Shown here one piece after another: positions 8,469 to 16,790 of a stretch of DNA of 64,000 bases (positions are counted from its first letter, which is position 1; every line of letters starts with the position of its first letter). Below the pieces are notes generated by a model, which did not search any database, had not been told where the DNA came from, and saw only the letters and a list, made by a program, of their open reading frames with translations. Origin of the DNA: Paracoccaceae bacterium (GTDB lineage Bacteria > Pseudomonadota > Alphaproteobacteria > Rhodobacterales > Rhodobacteraceae); contig JANSXZ010000004.1 of assembly GCA_024742705.1 (NCBI GenBank), positions 1 to 64,000 of the forward strand, given 5' to 3'. The position numbers and the translations under genes are program-made.

Positions 8469-8568
8469 TGTGTCATTCCTCCCATGGTTATGGTGCACCC
8501 GGCGTTTGACGCGGGCACATCCCGTTCGAGTGGCTGCACGTTACGCAATGCGCGACGGAAATGAATAC

Positions 8569-8582
8569 CTACTACTGCGTAG
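8569..8582. promoter_or_regulatory. CTAC-N6-GTAG dyad between the TRAP operon and the sensor kinase
   Basis: CTACTACTGCGTAG lies about 100 bp upstream of the receptor gene and 160 bp upstream of the kinase gene. A palindrome at this place between divergent transporter and NarL-type regulator genes is a reasonable operator candidate. No other copy was seen in the window. The remaining 8469-8742 shows no gene and no clear -35/-10 pair. Confidence 0.35.
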
Positions 8583-8742
8583 AGCGCCGGAATTTTTGCG
8601 GAAATCCCCGAAAGGCGCGGATTTCCCTGCATTTGCGCGGCACGTCGGGCGGGCGCGGATGCGCGATGCCTGCGCTGCCGGGCGCAGCGCGCGTTGTCGC
8701 GCCGGGGTTTGCATCCGCGCGAATCGCGGTTAACGCTTCATC

Positions 8743-10176
8743 ATGCGACAGCTGCGCCGCCTTCTTACCTTCGACTACGCCCAGAAGCTGTCGCTTCTGG
8801 CGGCGGTGCCTCTGGTGGTGGCGGTCACCGCCATCGCGGCGCTGGTGGCGTTTCAGTCGCGTGCCTTTGCGGATCGCGAGATCCGCGAACTGGAACAGCG
8901 ACTTCTGGCCGCCAAGAAGGAAGAACTGCGCAACTATGTGACCCAGGCGCGCAACGGGTTCTATTTCATCTACGGATCGGCCCAGCCCGACGATCAGGCC
9001 GCCAAGGATCAGGTGGCGCAGATCCTCGCCGCGATGATCTACGGCACCGACGGGTTCTTCTTCGTCTACGACTACGACGGCACCAACCTTGTCAGCCCGC
9101 GCCAGACCGCGATGATCAATCGCAACTGGTCGGGCCTGACCGACAGCCAGGGCACGCCTGTTGTCGATGAACTGATCCGCCTGGCGCGGCAGGGATCGGG
9201 CTATCACACCTTTCTGTGGCCCAAGCCTTCGACAGGCAACGAGGCGATGATGGTGGCCTATGTCACCGGCTTTCAAAGCTGGCGCTGGGCCGTGGGCACC
9301 GGCGTGTTCATCGACGATGTGCTGGCCACCGTCGCGGCCAGCCGCGCCGAGGTCGAGACCCGCGTGCGCCGCACCTTCATCTACATCGGTGTGATCACGC
9401 TGGGCGCCCTGCTGATTGTCTTCGGCACCGGCATGGGGCTGAACATCCGTGAAAGGCGGCTGGCCGATGCCAAGCTGAAGGCGCTGACGCAGCGGGTCTT
9501 CGACACCCAGGAGGAAGAGCGCGGCCGCGTGGCGCGCGAATTGCACGACGGGATCAGCCAGATCCTGGTGGGTGTTCGATTTGCTCTGGACAACGCGCGC
9601 CGGCGCCTGTCGCGGGGCGACGGATCGGCGGCGGCGCCGCTGGACAAGGGCATCGAGAACCTCGGGCTGGCAATCACCGAGGTGCGCCGGATCAGCCGCG
9701 ACCTGCGGCCCGGCGTGCTTGACGATCTGGGGCTGGGCCCGGCGCTGAAGGCGCTGGTCGCCGATTTCGGCGATCGCACCGGGATCGCCACCGAATTCAA
9801 CACCGTGGTGTTCCGCAACCGCCTGGACGAAGAGGGCAAGATCGCGCTCTACCGGATTGCCCAGGAGGCGCTGACCAACATCGAACGCCACGCCGAAGCA
9901 ACCGCGGTTTCGGTGGATCTGCGCGGGCACACCCAAGGCGCGACGCTGCGCATATCCGACAACGGCCGTGGCCTGCCGGCCGGCCTGGGGGCCGCGGGCA
10001 TGGGGCTGCGCAACATGCAGGAGCGTGTCGAACAGCTTGACGGAAGCCTGCGGATCCTGTCATCACGCGGCACCCGAGGCCAGCCCGGCGGGACGGTGAT
10101 CGAGGCGCAGGTGCCGCTCAGTCACCTGTTGCCGCCGGAAGGTTCGGCAAACTTGCAAACGGAGGCCCAGGCATGA
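8743..10176 (+). CDS. Cache-domain sensor histidine kinase (HisKA_3/NarX-type)
   Basis: This inner-membrane sensor autophosphorylates and passes phosphate to the overlapping response regulator. TM1 is at about residues 17-37. A periplasmic part (about 40-205) has the single-Cache look (GTDGFFFVYDYDGTNLVSPR; GFQSWRWAVGTGVFIDDV). TM2 is at about 212-232. The HisKA_3 dimerisation box follows with RVARELHDGISQ, phospho-acceptor His268, then the HATPase N box RIAQEALTNIERHAEA and G boxes DNGRGLP and GMGLRNMQERV. Single-Cache sensors often bind small carboxylates, which fits the TakP-like transporter encoded divergently. The ligand is not proven. Confidence 0.9.
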   Translation: MRQLRRLLTFDYAQKLSLLAAVPLVVAVTAIAALVAFQSRAFADREIRELEQRLLAAKKEELRNYVTQARNGFYFIYGSAQPDDQAAKDQVAQILAAMIYGTDGFFFVYDYDGTNLVSPRQTAMINRNWSGLTDSQGTPVVDELIRLARQGSGYHTFLWPKPSTGNEAMMVAYVTGFQSWRWAVGTGVFIDDVLATVAASRAEVETRVRRTFIYIGVITLGALLIVFGTGMGLNIRERRLADAKLKALTQRVFDTQEEERGRVARELHDGISQILVGVRFALDNARRRLSRGDGSAAAPLDKGIENLGLAITEVRRISRDLRPGVLDDLGLGPALKALVADFGDRTGIATEFNTVVFRNRLDEEGKIALYRIAQEALTNIERHAEATAVSVDLRGHTQGATLRISDNGRGLPAGLGAAGMGLRNMQERVEQLDGSLRILSSRGTRGQPGGTVIEAQVPLSHLLPPEGSANLQTEAQA

Positions 10177-10817
10177 AAGACGCCGTTCGCGTGCTGATCG
10201 TCGACGACCACCCGATGGTCGCCGAGGGCATTCAGTCGATCCTGGAAACCTATGACGACATCACCGTGATCGGCAGCCTGTCGAACGGTCAGGAGGCGGT
10301 GGAACAGGCCGCCGCGCTGCGTCCCGACGTGGTGCTGATGGACCTGAACATGCCCCGGCTGGGCGGGCTTTCGGCCACCGAGATCCTGCTGGAACAGCAC
10401 CCGGACATGCGTATTCTGATCCTGTCCATGCACGACAGCCCCGAATACATCGCCTCGGCCCTCAGCCACGGCGCCATGGGATATGTTCTGAAGGACGTGC
10501 CCACCGATGAGATCAAGCTGGCGATCGACACGGTGATGGCCGGCGAAAGATATCTCTGCACCGGCGCCGAAGGATCCTTGCGCCCCAAGCCCGACGGCGC
10601 GCGCGAGGCGCTGACAGGGCGCGAGCAGACGATCCTGCTGCAACTGGCGCAGGGCAAGTCCAACAAGGACGTGGCGCTGGCGCTGGAAATTTCGGTGCGC
10701 ACCGTCGAAACGCACCGCAAGAACATCAAGCGCAAGCTGGGGATTTCATCGACGGCGGGCCTGACCCGCTATGCGCTGGAACACGGGGTGCTGCAAGGCA
10801 CCAGCGTCGGGTTCTGA
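10173..10817 (+). CDS. NarL/FixJ-family response regulator
   Basis: This is the DNA-binding partner of the Cache kinase. The receiver domain (about 5-120) has the acidic pair D11-D12, phospho-acceptor Asp57 in VVLMDLNMP and Lys in YVLKDVP. The LuxR-type HTH (about 148-205) includes LTGREQTILLQLAQGKSNKD and VETHRKNIKRKLGI. Its ATG overlaps the kinase stop by four bases (ATGA), implying translational coupling. The likely targets are the divergent takP operon and itself; this is inferred from position. Confidence 0.93.
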   Translation: MKDAVRVLIVDDHPMVAEGIQSILETYDDITVIGSLSNGQEAVEQAAALRPDVVLMDLNMPRLGGLSATEILLEQHPDMRILILSMHDSPEYIASALSHGAMGYVLKDVPTDEIKLAIDTVMAGERYLCTGAEGSLRPKPDGAREALTGREQTILLQLAQGKSNKDVALALEISVRTVETHRKNIKRKLGISSTAGLTRYALEHGVLQGTSVGF

Positions 10818-10822
10818 TCGCG

Positions 10823-13678
10823 ATGTCGCGCGATGCAGACGCGTGCCAGGGGCCGCTGGCCGGGCGGATCCGCCGTCTGCCGCGCGCCTGGGACGAAGAC
10901 CTGGCCGGCGCGGGGCGTCAGATGGCGCCCTATGCCACCGGCGACCTGGCCGCGCTGATCGGTGGCGCGGCGGGGTCCAGCCCGTACCTGGCCGGGTTGA
11001 TCCGGCACGAGGCGGAGTGGCTCGAGGGGGCGCTGGATGATCCCGAGGCCGCCGTCGCCGCCGCGTGGAATCTGGGCGATCCGGGCGCCGCGGCGCTGGG
11101 CCCGGCACTGCGCCAGGCCAAGCGTCGTGTGGCGCTGATTGCCGCGCTGGCCGATCTGGGCGGCGTCTGGCCGCTGGAACAGGTGACGGGCGTGTTGTCG
11201 GCCTTCGCCGATCGCGCCTGTGCCAATGCGCTCCGCGCGGCGATCGAGCCGCTGGTGCGGCGCGGCCGGATACCGGGCCAGACCGAAACCGATCTGGAAA
11301 GCGCCTGCGGCATGGTGGTGCTGGCGATGGGCAAGATGGGCGCGGGCGAACTCAACTATTCCTCGGATATCGACCTGATCTGCCTGTTCGACGAAACCCG
11401 CTTTGACCGCGACGCGTTTCTCGAGGCGCGCACCAGCTTCGTCAGGGCCACCCGCGCCATGTGTGCCCTTCTGAGCGACCGAACCGCCGATGGCTATGTG
11501 TTCCGCACCGATCTGCGGCTGCGCCCCGATCCGGCGGTGACACCGGTCTGCATCGCCATGGAGGCCGCCGAACGCTACTATGAAAGCCTGGGCCGCACAT
11601 GGGAACGGGCCGCCTATATCAAGGCACGCCCGGCGGCAGGCGACCTGGCCGCCGGTCAGCGGTTTCTCGACGGGTTGCGCCCTTTCGTCTGGCGCCGGCA
11701 TCTGGATTTCGCCGCCATCGAGGATGCCCACGACATGCGCCTGCGGATCCGCGCGCACAAGGGCAAGGCACGCCGGATCACGGTGCCCGGCCACGACATG
11801 AAACTGGGGCGTGGCGGCATCCGCGAGATCGAATTCTTCACCCAGACGCGCCAGTTGATCGCCGGCGGGCGCGATCCGGCGCTACGCCCGCGCGGCACGG
11901 TGGCGGCGCTGGCGGCGCTGGCTGAAAAGGGCTGGGTGCCCGACGATGTCGCCTCGGGTCTGAGCGATCACTACCGCGCGCACCGCGAGGTCGAACATCG
12001 CATCCAGATGATCCATGATGCCCAGACCCACGCGGTGCCGCAGTCGCCCGAGGGCCTCGGGCGGTTGGCCGCGCTGATGGGCCGTGACCGGGCCGACATG
12101 GAATCCGACCTGCGCCGCCGGCTCGAGGAGGTGCACGCGCTGACCGAGGGGTTCTTTGCGCAAAGGCCGCGCCGTGCCGGTGGCGCGCCCGCGCCGGGCC
12201 GCCCGGACGATGCCGCGACCGCCGGCGCCGACGCGCTGCTGAGCGAGACGGTCCTGGCGCGGTGGCTGACCTTTCCGGCCTTTCGCACCCAGCGCGCGGC
12301 GCAGATCTTCGACCGGCTGAAGCCCGATCTGGCGCGCGGTCTGGCCCAGAGCGCCCGCCCCGAAGAGGCGATGCGCGCGCTGGAAGGGTTCCTGGCGGGG
12401 CTGCCCGCGGGGGTGCAGATCTTTTCGCTGTTCCAGTCGAATCCGCAGCTTGTCGATCTGCTGATCGATATTGTAGGCACCGCGCCGGAACTGGGTCTGC
12501 ACCTGTCGCGCAACGCGCATGTCTTCGACGCGGTGCTGGGCGGGGATTTCTTCGACGACTGGCCCGGCGCGGCGGAACTGACCGGGCAATTGTCCCGGCG
12601 GCTGGAGAACGAGCGGGACTATGAGGCGCGGCTGGATGCCGCGCGCGTCTGGACACGCGAATGGCGGTTCCGCATCGGCGTGCACCTGCTGCGCGGGCTG
12701 ACCGGCGCGGATGAGGCGGGGCGGCAGTATGCCGATCTCGCCGATGCGGTGATCGCGGCACTGTGGCCGGCCGTCACCGCGCAGTTCGCGCAAAAGCATG
12801 GCCCGCCGCCGGGGCGCGGCGCGGCGGTTCTGGGCATGGGGTCGCTGGGGTCGGGGCGGTTGACGGCCACATCGGACCTGGATGTCATCGTGATCTACGA
12901 TCCGGCGGGCGAAGAAACCTCGCGCGGGCCGCGGGCGCTGCCGGCGCGCACCTATTATGCCCGCCTGACCCAGGCGATGATCACAGCGCTGACCGCTCCG
13001 ATGGCGCAGGGGCGGCTCTACGAAGTTGACATGCGGCTGCGCCCCTCGGGCAACCAGGGCCCGGTCGCCACCAGCCTGACCGCCTTTCGCGACTATCAGC
13101 TCAGCCAAGCGTGGATCTGGGAGCACCTGGCGCTGACCCGTGCGCGGATCGTGGCCGGCCCCGCGGATCTGGCGCGCGACGTCGAGGCGTTTCGCCGCGA
13201 GATCATGACCCGCCCGCGCGAGGTGGGGCCGGTGCTGGAGGCGGTGGCGGACATGCGCGCGCGGCTGGATGCGGCCAAGACGCCAGCGGGCCCCTGGGAC
13301 ACCAAGACCGGTGCCGGGCGCATGCTGGACATCGAACTGCTGGCGCAGGCCGGCGCGCTGTTGTCGGGCACGGTGACGCGCGACGTGGAAAGCGGATTGC
13401 ACGGCGCGGTGACGCGCGGCTGGCTCGACGATGCCGCCGCGCGGCAACTGGCCGGGATCTATGGCTTGCTGTGGCAGATGCGCGTGGGCACCCGGCTTTT
13501 GTCGACGGGCGATCTTGCGGCTTCGGACATCGGGCAGGGCGGCGCCAGTTTCCTGCGCCGCCTGACCGGCGAGAACACGCTTTCGGGGCTGGAAGACAGG
13601 CTGCGGCGCGGGTATGACGAAGCGGCCGGGCGTATTGACGCGGCCTTGCAGCGGAGTGTCGATGATGGACAAGGGTGA
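10823..13678 (+). CDS. glnE: Bifunctional glutamine synthetase adenylyltransferase/deadenylase
   Basis: GlnE adds AMP to glutamine synthetase when nitrogen is plentiful and removes it when limiting, under control of PII. Two nucleotidyltransferase domains are visible. The N-terminal adenylyl-removing domain has GKMGAGELNYSSDIDLICLF near residue 170. The C-terminal adenylyl-transferring domain has GMGSLGSGRLTATSDLDVIV near residue 670. At 951 aa it matches the family. It starts 5 bp after the response regulator stop with a weak SD, and its end overlaps the next small ORF by 17 bp. Confidence 0.95.
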   Translation: MSRDADACQGPLAGRIRRLPRAWDEDLAGAGRQMAPYATGDLAALIGGAAGSSPYLAGLIRHEAEWLEGALDDPEAAVAAAWNLGDPGAAALGPALRQAKRRVALIAALADLGGVWPLEQVTGVLSAFADRACANALRAAIEPLVRRGRIPGQTETDLESACGMVVLAMGKMGAGELNYSSDIDLICLFDETRFDRDAFLEARTSFVRATRAMCALLSDRTADGYVFRTDLRLRPDPAVTPVCIAMEAAERYYESLGRTWERAAYIKARPAAGDLAAGQRFLDGLRPFVWRRHLDFAAIEDAHDMRLRIRAHKGKARRITVPGHDMKLGRGGIREIEFFTQTRQLIAGGRDPALRPRGTVAALAALAEKGWVPDDVASGLSDHYRAHREVEHRIQMIHDAQTHAVPQSPEGLGRLAALMGRDRADMESDLRRRLEEVHALTEGFFAQRPRRAGGAPAPGRPDDAATAGADALLSETVLARWLTFPAFRTQRAAQIFDRLKPDLARGLAQSARPEEAMRALEGFLAGLPAGVQIFSLFQSNPQLVDLLIDIVGTAPELGLHLSRNAHVFDAVLGGDFFDDWPGAAELTGQLSRRLENERDYEARLDAARVWTREWRFRIGVHLLRGLTGADEAGRQYADLADAVIAALWPAVTAQFAQKHGPPPGRGAAVLGMGSLGSGRLTATSDLDVIVIYDPAGEETSRGPRALPARTYYARLTQAMITALTAPMAQGRLYEVDMRLRPSGNQGPVATSLTAFRDYQLSQAWIWEHLALTRARIVAGPADLARDVEAFRREIMTRPREVGPVLEAVADMRARLDAAKTPAGPWDTKTGAGRMLDIELLAQAGALLSGTVTRDVESGLHGAVTRGWLDDAAARQLAGIYGLLWQMRVGTRLLSTGDLAASDIGQGGASFLRRLTGENTLSGLEDRLRRGYDEAAGRIDAALQRSVDDGQG

Positions 13679-13940
13679 CCCCGAACTCGACCCGAAGGGG
13701 CTGATCCACGAAGCGTACCGCATCGACGGCATCACCGCCGGCGAATGCAGGTCGATCTTTCTGGACTGGGCGCTCAGCCTGCCCGACAGCGCCGACACCG
13801 GCACCGTGCTGCGCGCGCTGCTGGCACAGCGCGAAGCCGAAGCGCCGGACCACCCGATGACCCACGTGATTCGCGCCGGCCTGGGCGGTATGGCCGCGCC
13901 GCGCCGCCGCGGCGGATGGCGGTCGCGGCCGCGCAACTGA
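13662..13940 (+). CDS. Conserved small protein of unknown function coupled to glnE
   Basis: This 92-aa cytoplasmic protein is of no family I can name. The start at 13662 (MMDKGDPELDPKG) is preferred because GCGGAG precedes it and the more upstream frame only reads glnE sequence. Visible features are an acidic N-terminal half (YRIDGITAGECRSIFLDWAL), a DHPMTHVIRAGL segment near residue 64 and a very basic Arg/Gly tail (APRRRGGWRSRPRN). The 17-bp overlap with glnE suggests translational coupling. A role in nitrogen control is not shown by the sequence. Confidence 0.7.
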   Translation: MMDKGDPELDPKGLIHEAYRIDGITAGECRSIFLDWALSLPDSADTGTVLRALLAQREAEAPDHPMTHVIRAGLGGMAAPRRRGGWRSRPRN

Positions 13941-13979
13941 ACGCTTTCCCCGCCGCGCGCAAAGGGCTAGACCCGCGCC

Positions 13980-15197
13980 ATGACATCACCTGAAACAGCC
14001 CCCCGCCCGGATCGGCCCACCGTCCGCCTGAAACCAAAGGCCAATGCCCGCGCGCTGCGCCACGGGTTCCCCTGGGTCTATGCCAATGAACTGGTCACCG
14101 ACCGGCGCACCCGCGCGCTGGCGCCCGGTGCGCTGGCGGTGCTGGAGGACGACGCGCGGGTGCCGCTGGGTCTGGTCACGGTGAACCCCGGATCGAAACT
14201 GATCGCGCGGATGCTTGACCGCGATCCGGCGGCGGTGCCCGATGTGGCGTGGTTCGCGGCGCATATCCGACACGCGCTGGCTTTGCGCGCGCGCACCCAT
14301 GATACCCCGCATTACCGCCTGATCCATGCCGAGGCCGACGGTTTGCCCGGCATCGTCATCGACCGGTTCGGCGACACCTGCGTGGTGCAGCCCAACGCAG
14401 CCTGGGCCGAGGCGCACCTGGCGCCGCTGACCGAGGCGCTGATTCTTGAAACCGGCGTCGCGCATGTGCTCAAGAATGCGTCGGGCCGGACCCGCGCTCT
14501 GGAAGGACTGGACAGTGAAAACGCCGTGCTGGCAGGCAAGGCGCCCGACGCCCCGGTCGAGGTGCCGATGAACGGCGCCGTCTACATGGCCGACCTGACC
14601 GGCGGGCAGAAAACCGGGCTGTTCTTCGATCAGCGGCCCAATCACGCCTTTGCCGCCCGGCTGGCGGGCAAGGGCGGCGCGGTTCTGGACGTGTTTTCGC
14701 ATGTGGGCGGTTTCGCGCTGGCCGCGCTGGCGGCTGGGGCGGGGCGTGCGCTGGCGGTGGATGGATCTGCCGCGGCGCTTGAACTGGCCGAGGCCGGCGC
14801 GCGCGCCAGCGGCGTGGCCGAACGGTTTGCCACCCGGCGCGGCGATGCCTTCGAGACGATGACGGCCCTGGCAGCCGAAGGCGCGACCTTCGATCTGGTG
14901 ATCTGCGATCCGCCGGCCTTCGCGCCGTCGAAACAGGCGCTGGACGCGGGGCTGCGCGCCTATGAGCGGGTGGCCCGGCTGGCTGCCGGGCTGGTGGCGC
15001 CGGGCGGTTACCTGGGGCTGTGTTCGTGCAGCCATGCGGCCGATCTGGGTGCCTTTCGCGCGGCCTCGGCCCGGGGCATCGGGCGCGCCGGCCGCAATGC
15101 ACAGGTGTTGCACAGCGGCCAGGCCGGCCCGGACCATCCGATGCTGCCGCAATTGGCCGAGAGCGGCTATCTCAAGGCCGTGTTCTACCGCTTGTGA
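13980..15197 (+). CDS. Class I SAM-dependent rRNA methyltransferase, RlmI-like
   Basis: The product probably methylates a cytosine C5 in 23S rRNA, as RlmI does. The N-terminal part (about 10-90) looks like a PUA RNA-binding domain (RLKPKANARALRHGFPWVYA). The C-terminal Rossmann methyltransferase has TGGQKTGLFFDQRPN (about 209-223), VLDVFSHVGGFALAALAAGA (SAM site) and FDLVICDPPAFAPSK (catalytic DPP motif). Length of 405 aa fits. Its stop overlaps the start of a PIN-domain gene. The exact target base is not visible. Confidence 0.85.
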   Translation: MTSPETAPRPDRPTVRLKPKANARALRHGFPWVYANELVTDRRTRALAPGALAVLEDDARVPLGLVTVNPGSKLIARMLDRDPAAVPDVAWFAAHIRHALALRARTHDTPHYRLIHAEADGLPGIVIDRFGDTCVVQPNAAWAEAHLAPLTEALILETGVAHVLKNASGRTRALEGLDSENAVLAGKAPDAPVEVPMNGAVYMADLTGGQKTGLFFDQRPNHAFAARLAGKGGAVLDVFSHVGGFALAALAAGAGRALAVDGSAAALELAEAGARASGVAERFATRRGDAFETMTALAAEGATFDLVICDPPAFAPSKQALDAGLRAYERVARLAAGLVAPGGYLGLCSCSHAADLGAFRAASARGIGRAGRNAQVLHSGQAGPDHPMLPQLAESGYLKAVFYRL

Positions 15198-15733
15198 GAA
15201 TCGTCATCGACACTTGCGTCCTGTATCCCACCGTGATGCGCGAGATGGTTCTGGGGGCCGCCGCCGCGGGATTGTTCGAACCGATCTGGTCGGCGCGTAT
15301 TCTTGGCGAATGGGAGCGGGCGGTGGCGCGCGACGGGCCGGAAGGCGCGGCGCAGGTACAGGCCGAAATCGCGATTCTGCGGGCGAGCTGGCCGCAGGCG
15401 GAACGCCCCGCGGCCCCCGGACACGAGGCGCGGCTGTGGTTGCCCGACGCGGCGGACGTGCATGTTCTGGCCGTTGCGGTGGCCACGTCGGCGGATGCGA
15501 TCATGACGCTGAACGCGAGGGATTTTCCGCGCGGGGTTCTGGCGGACGAGGGGCTGGCGCGGATCGATCCCGACGGTTGTCTTCACGGATTCTGGCAGCG
15601 CGATCCCGCAGCGATGGCGGCGGTGGCGCAGGAGGTTCTGGACCGCGCCGTGCAGCTTTCGGGACGCGCGTGGACGATGCGTGCGCTGTTGAAGAAGGCG
15701 CGCCTGCCGCGACTGGGGCGCGCCCTGGGCTGA
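15194..15733 (+). CDS. PIN-domain protein (putative ribonuclease)
   Basis: The product is 179 aa. I place the start at GTG 15194, giving a 4-base overlap (GTGA) with the methyltransferase stop and an immediate PIN opening RIVIDTCVLYP with acidic D5. A conserved Glu follows in ILGEWERA near residue 40, then DAADVHVLAVAVATSADAI and LNARDFP supplying the other acidic residues of a PIN nuclease site. No antitoxin-like gene is adjacent, so this is probably not a simple toxin-antitoxin pair. Coupling to an rRNA methyltransferase gene suggests RNA metabolism. A copy of the 36-bp 3' repeat follows 60 bp after the stop. Confidence 0.8.
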   Translation: MRIVIDTCVLYPTVMREMVLGAAAAGLFEPIWSARILGEWERAVARDGPEGAAQVQAEIAILRASWPQAERPAAPGHEARLWLPDAADVHVLAVAVATSADAIMTLNARDFPRGVLADEGLARIDPDGCLHGFWQRDPAAMAAVAQEVLDRAVQLSGRAWTMRALLKKARLPRLGRALG

Positions 15734-15793
15734 GCCACCCCTTGGCATGCAGGGACGCGCCCCGCCCGAAGCGGCGCACCCGTGGCGGGGCGC

Positions 15794-15829
15794 GGAGCCA
15801 CCGGCGGGAGTTTATCCGGCAAGATGAAG
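15794..15829 (+). repeat. 36-bp dispersed 3'-end repeat, copy A
   Basis: It reads GGAGCCACCGGCGGGAG, then TTTATCC, then GGCAAGATGAAG. It shares near-identical sequence with 25052-25087, 37859-37894 and the reverse copy at 46413-46448; this copy has A where the others have T in GCCTCC. It lies 60 bp after the PIN gene stop, in that gene's orientation, before a convergent operon. Confidence 0.85.
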
Positions 15830-15839
15830 GGGGGGCGGC

Positions 15840-16790
15840 TCAGCGGCCCCGGATTCGCGGATCGAGCGCGTCGCGCAGGCCATCGCCGAGGTAGTTGACC
15901 GACAGCACGGTCAGCGAGATCGCGACGCCGGGCCAGATCACCCGTTCGGGATATTGTTGGAGATAGTCCGTCGCATCGAAGAGCAGGCGGCCCCAGGTGG
16001 GGAAGTCGGGCGGGAAGCCGAGGCCGAGGAAGCTGAGCGAGCTTTCGGTGATTATGGCGTTGGCGATGCCCAGCGTGGCCGAAACCATGATCGGCGACAT
16101 CACGTTGGGCAGGATGTGGCGCAGGATCAGCCTGTTGTTGGTGGTGCCGATCGAGCGCGCGGCCAGCACGAACTCGCGTTCCTTCAGGGCCAGGACATCG
16201 CCACGCACGATCCGTGCCGTGGGCATCCAGGAGGTGATGCCAATGGCGCAGACGATCAGGATGAAGATGCCGCGTTCAGGGCCGAACGCGGCGTTCAGCG
16301 GTTCGCGGAACAGCAGCATCATGACCAGCAGAAGCGGCAGGAGCGGCAGGGCGAGGAACAGGTCCGTGAGGCGCATCAGCGGGCTGTCGAGGCGCCGGAA
16401 GAAGCCTGCGACAACGCCGACGAAAGACCCCAGGAACAGCGCCAGAAGCATTGCGGCGATGCCAACGGATACCGACGTGCGCCCGCCGGCCATCATCCGC
16501 GCGAAGGTGTCGCGGCCCAGTTGATCGGTGCCGAAGGGGTGTTGCCAGGACATGCCCTGATTGCGCGAACGGATGTCGATGAAGGTGGGATCGTAGGTCC
16601 AGAAGATCGGGCCCAGAAACACCAGAAGCACGATGGCCAGGAAAATGATTCCGCCCCAGAGCGCGCCCTTGTGGGATTTGAACTGATCCCAGACATCGCG
16701 CCACTGGCTGCGCGGCGGGCGGGAGGGCATGGGGCCGGGATTGGCCGGCAGCGGGGCGCCGACCGTGACGGGATCGGGGGCATCAGTCAT
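15840..16790 (-). CDS. Peptide ABC transporter permease, DppC/OppC-like
   Basis: This is one of two inner-membrane permeases of a peptide/nickel-type ABC importer. The start is taken at ATG 16790, which overlaps the upstream permease stop by 8 bp; the ATG at 16808 lies inside that gene. A proline-rich N-terminal tail precedes TM1 (about 40-64). The periplasmic loop HPFGTDQLGRDTFARMMAGG is the DppC hallmark. The EAA loop reads REFVLAARSIGTTNNRLILR. About six TM segments. A DppC N-terminal region and C-terminal YLGDGLRDALDPR complete the family match. Confidence 0.93.
   Translation of the reverse strand: MTDAPDPVTVGAPLPANPGPMPSRPPRSQWRDVWDQFKSHKGALWGGIIFLAIVLLVFLGPIFWTYDPTFIDIRSRNQGMSWQHPFGTDQLGRDTFARMMAGGRTSVSVGIAAMLLALFLGSFVGVVAGFFRRLDSPLMRLTDLFLALPLLPLLLVMMLLFREPLNAAFGPERGIFILIVCAIGITSWMPTARIVRGDVLALKEREFVLAARSIGTTNNRLILRHILPNVMSPIMVSATLGIANAIITESSLSFLGLGFPPDFPTWGRLLFDATDYLQQYPERVIWPGVAISLTVLSVNYLGDGLRDALDPRIRGR

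Noticed and set aside
11882-13936. 684-codon minus-strand frame opposite glnE
   Set aside because: It is a shadow of glnE; the sense strand has both GlnE nucleotidyltransferase motifs.
15194-15733. PIN protein as toxin of a toxin-antitoxin pair
   Set aside because: No small antitoxin-like gene is adjacent; the upstream overlapping gene is an rRNA methyltransferase and the downstream genes are convergent.
15734-15840. Short coding potential around the 36-bp repeat (reading frames such as LPDKLPPEAP)
   Set aside because: The same peptide appears at all repeat copies only because the DNA repeats; no start, SD or conservation beyond the repeat.
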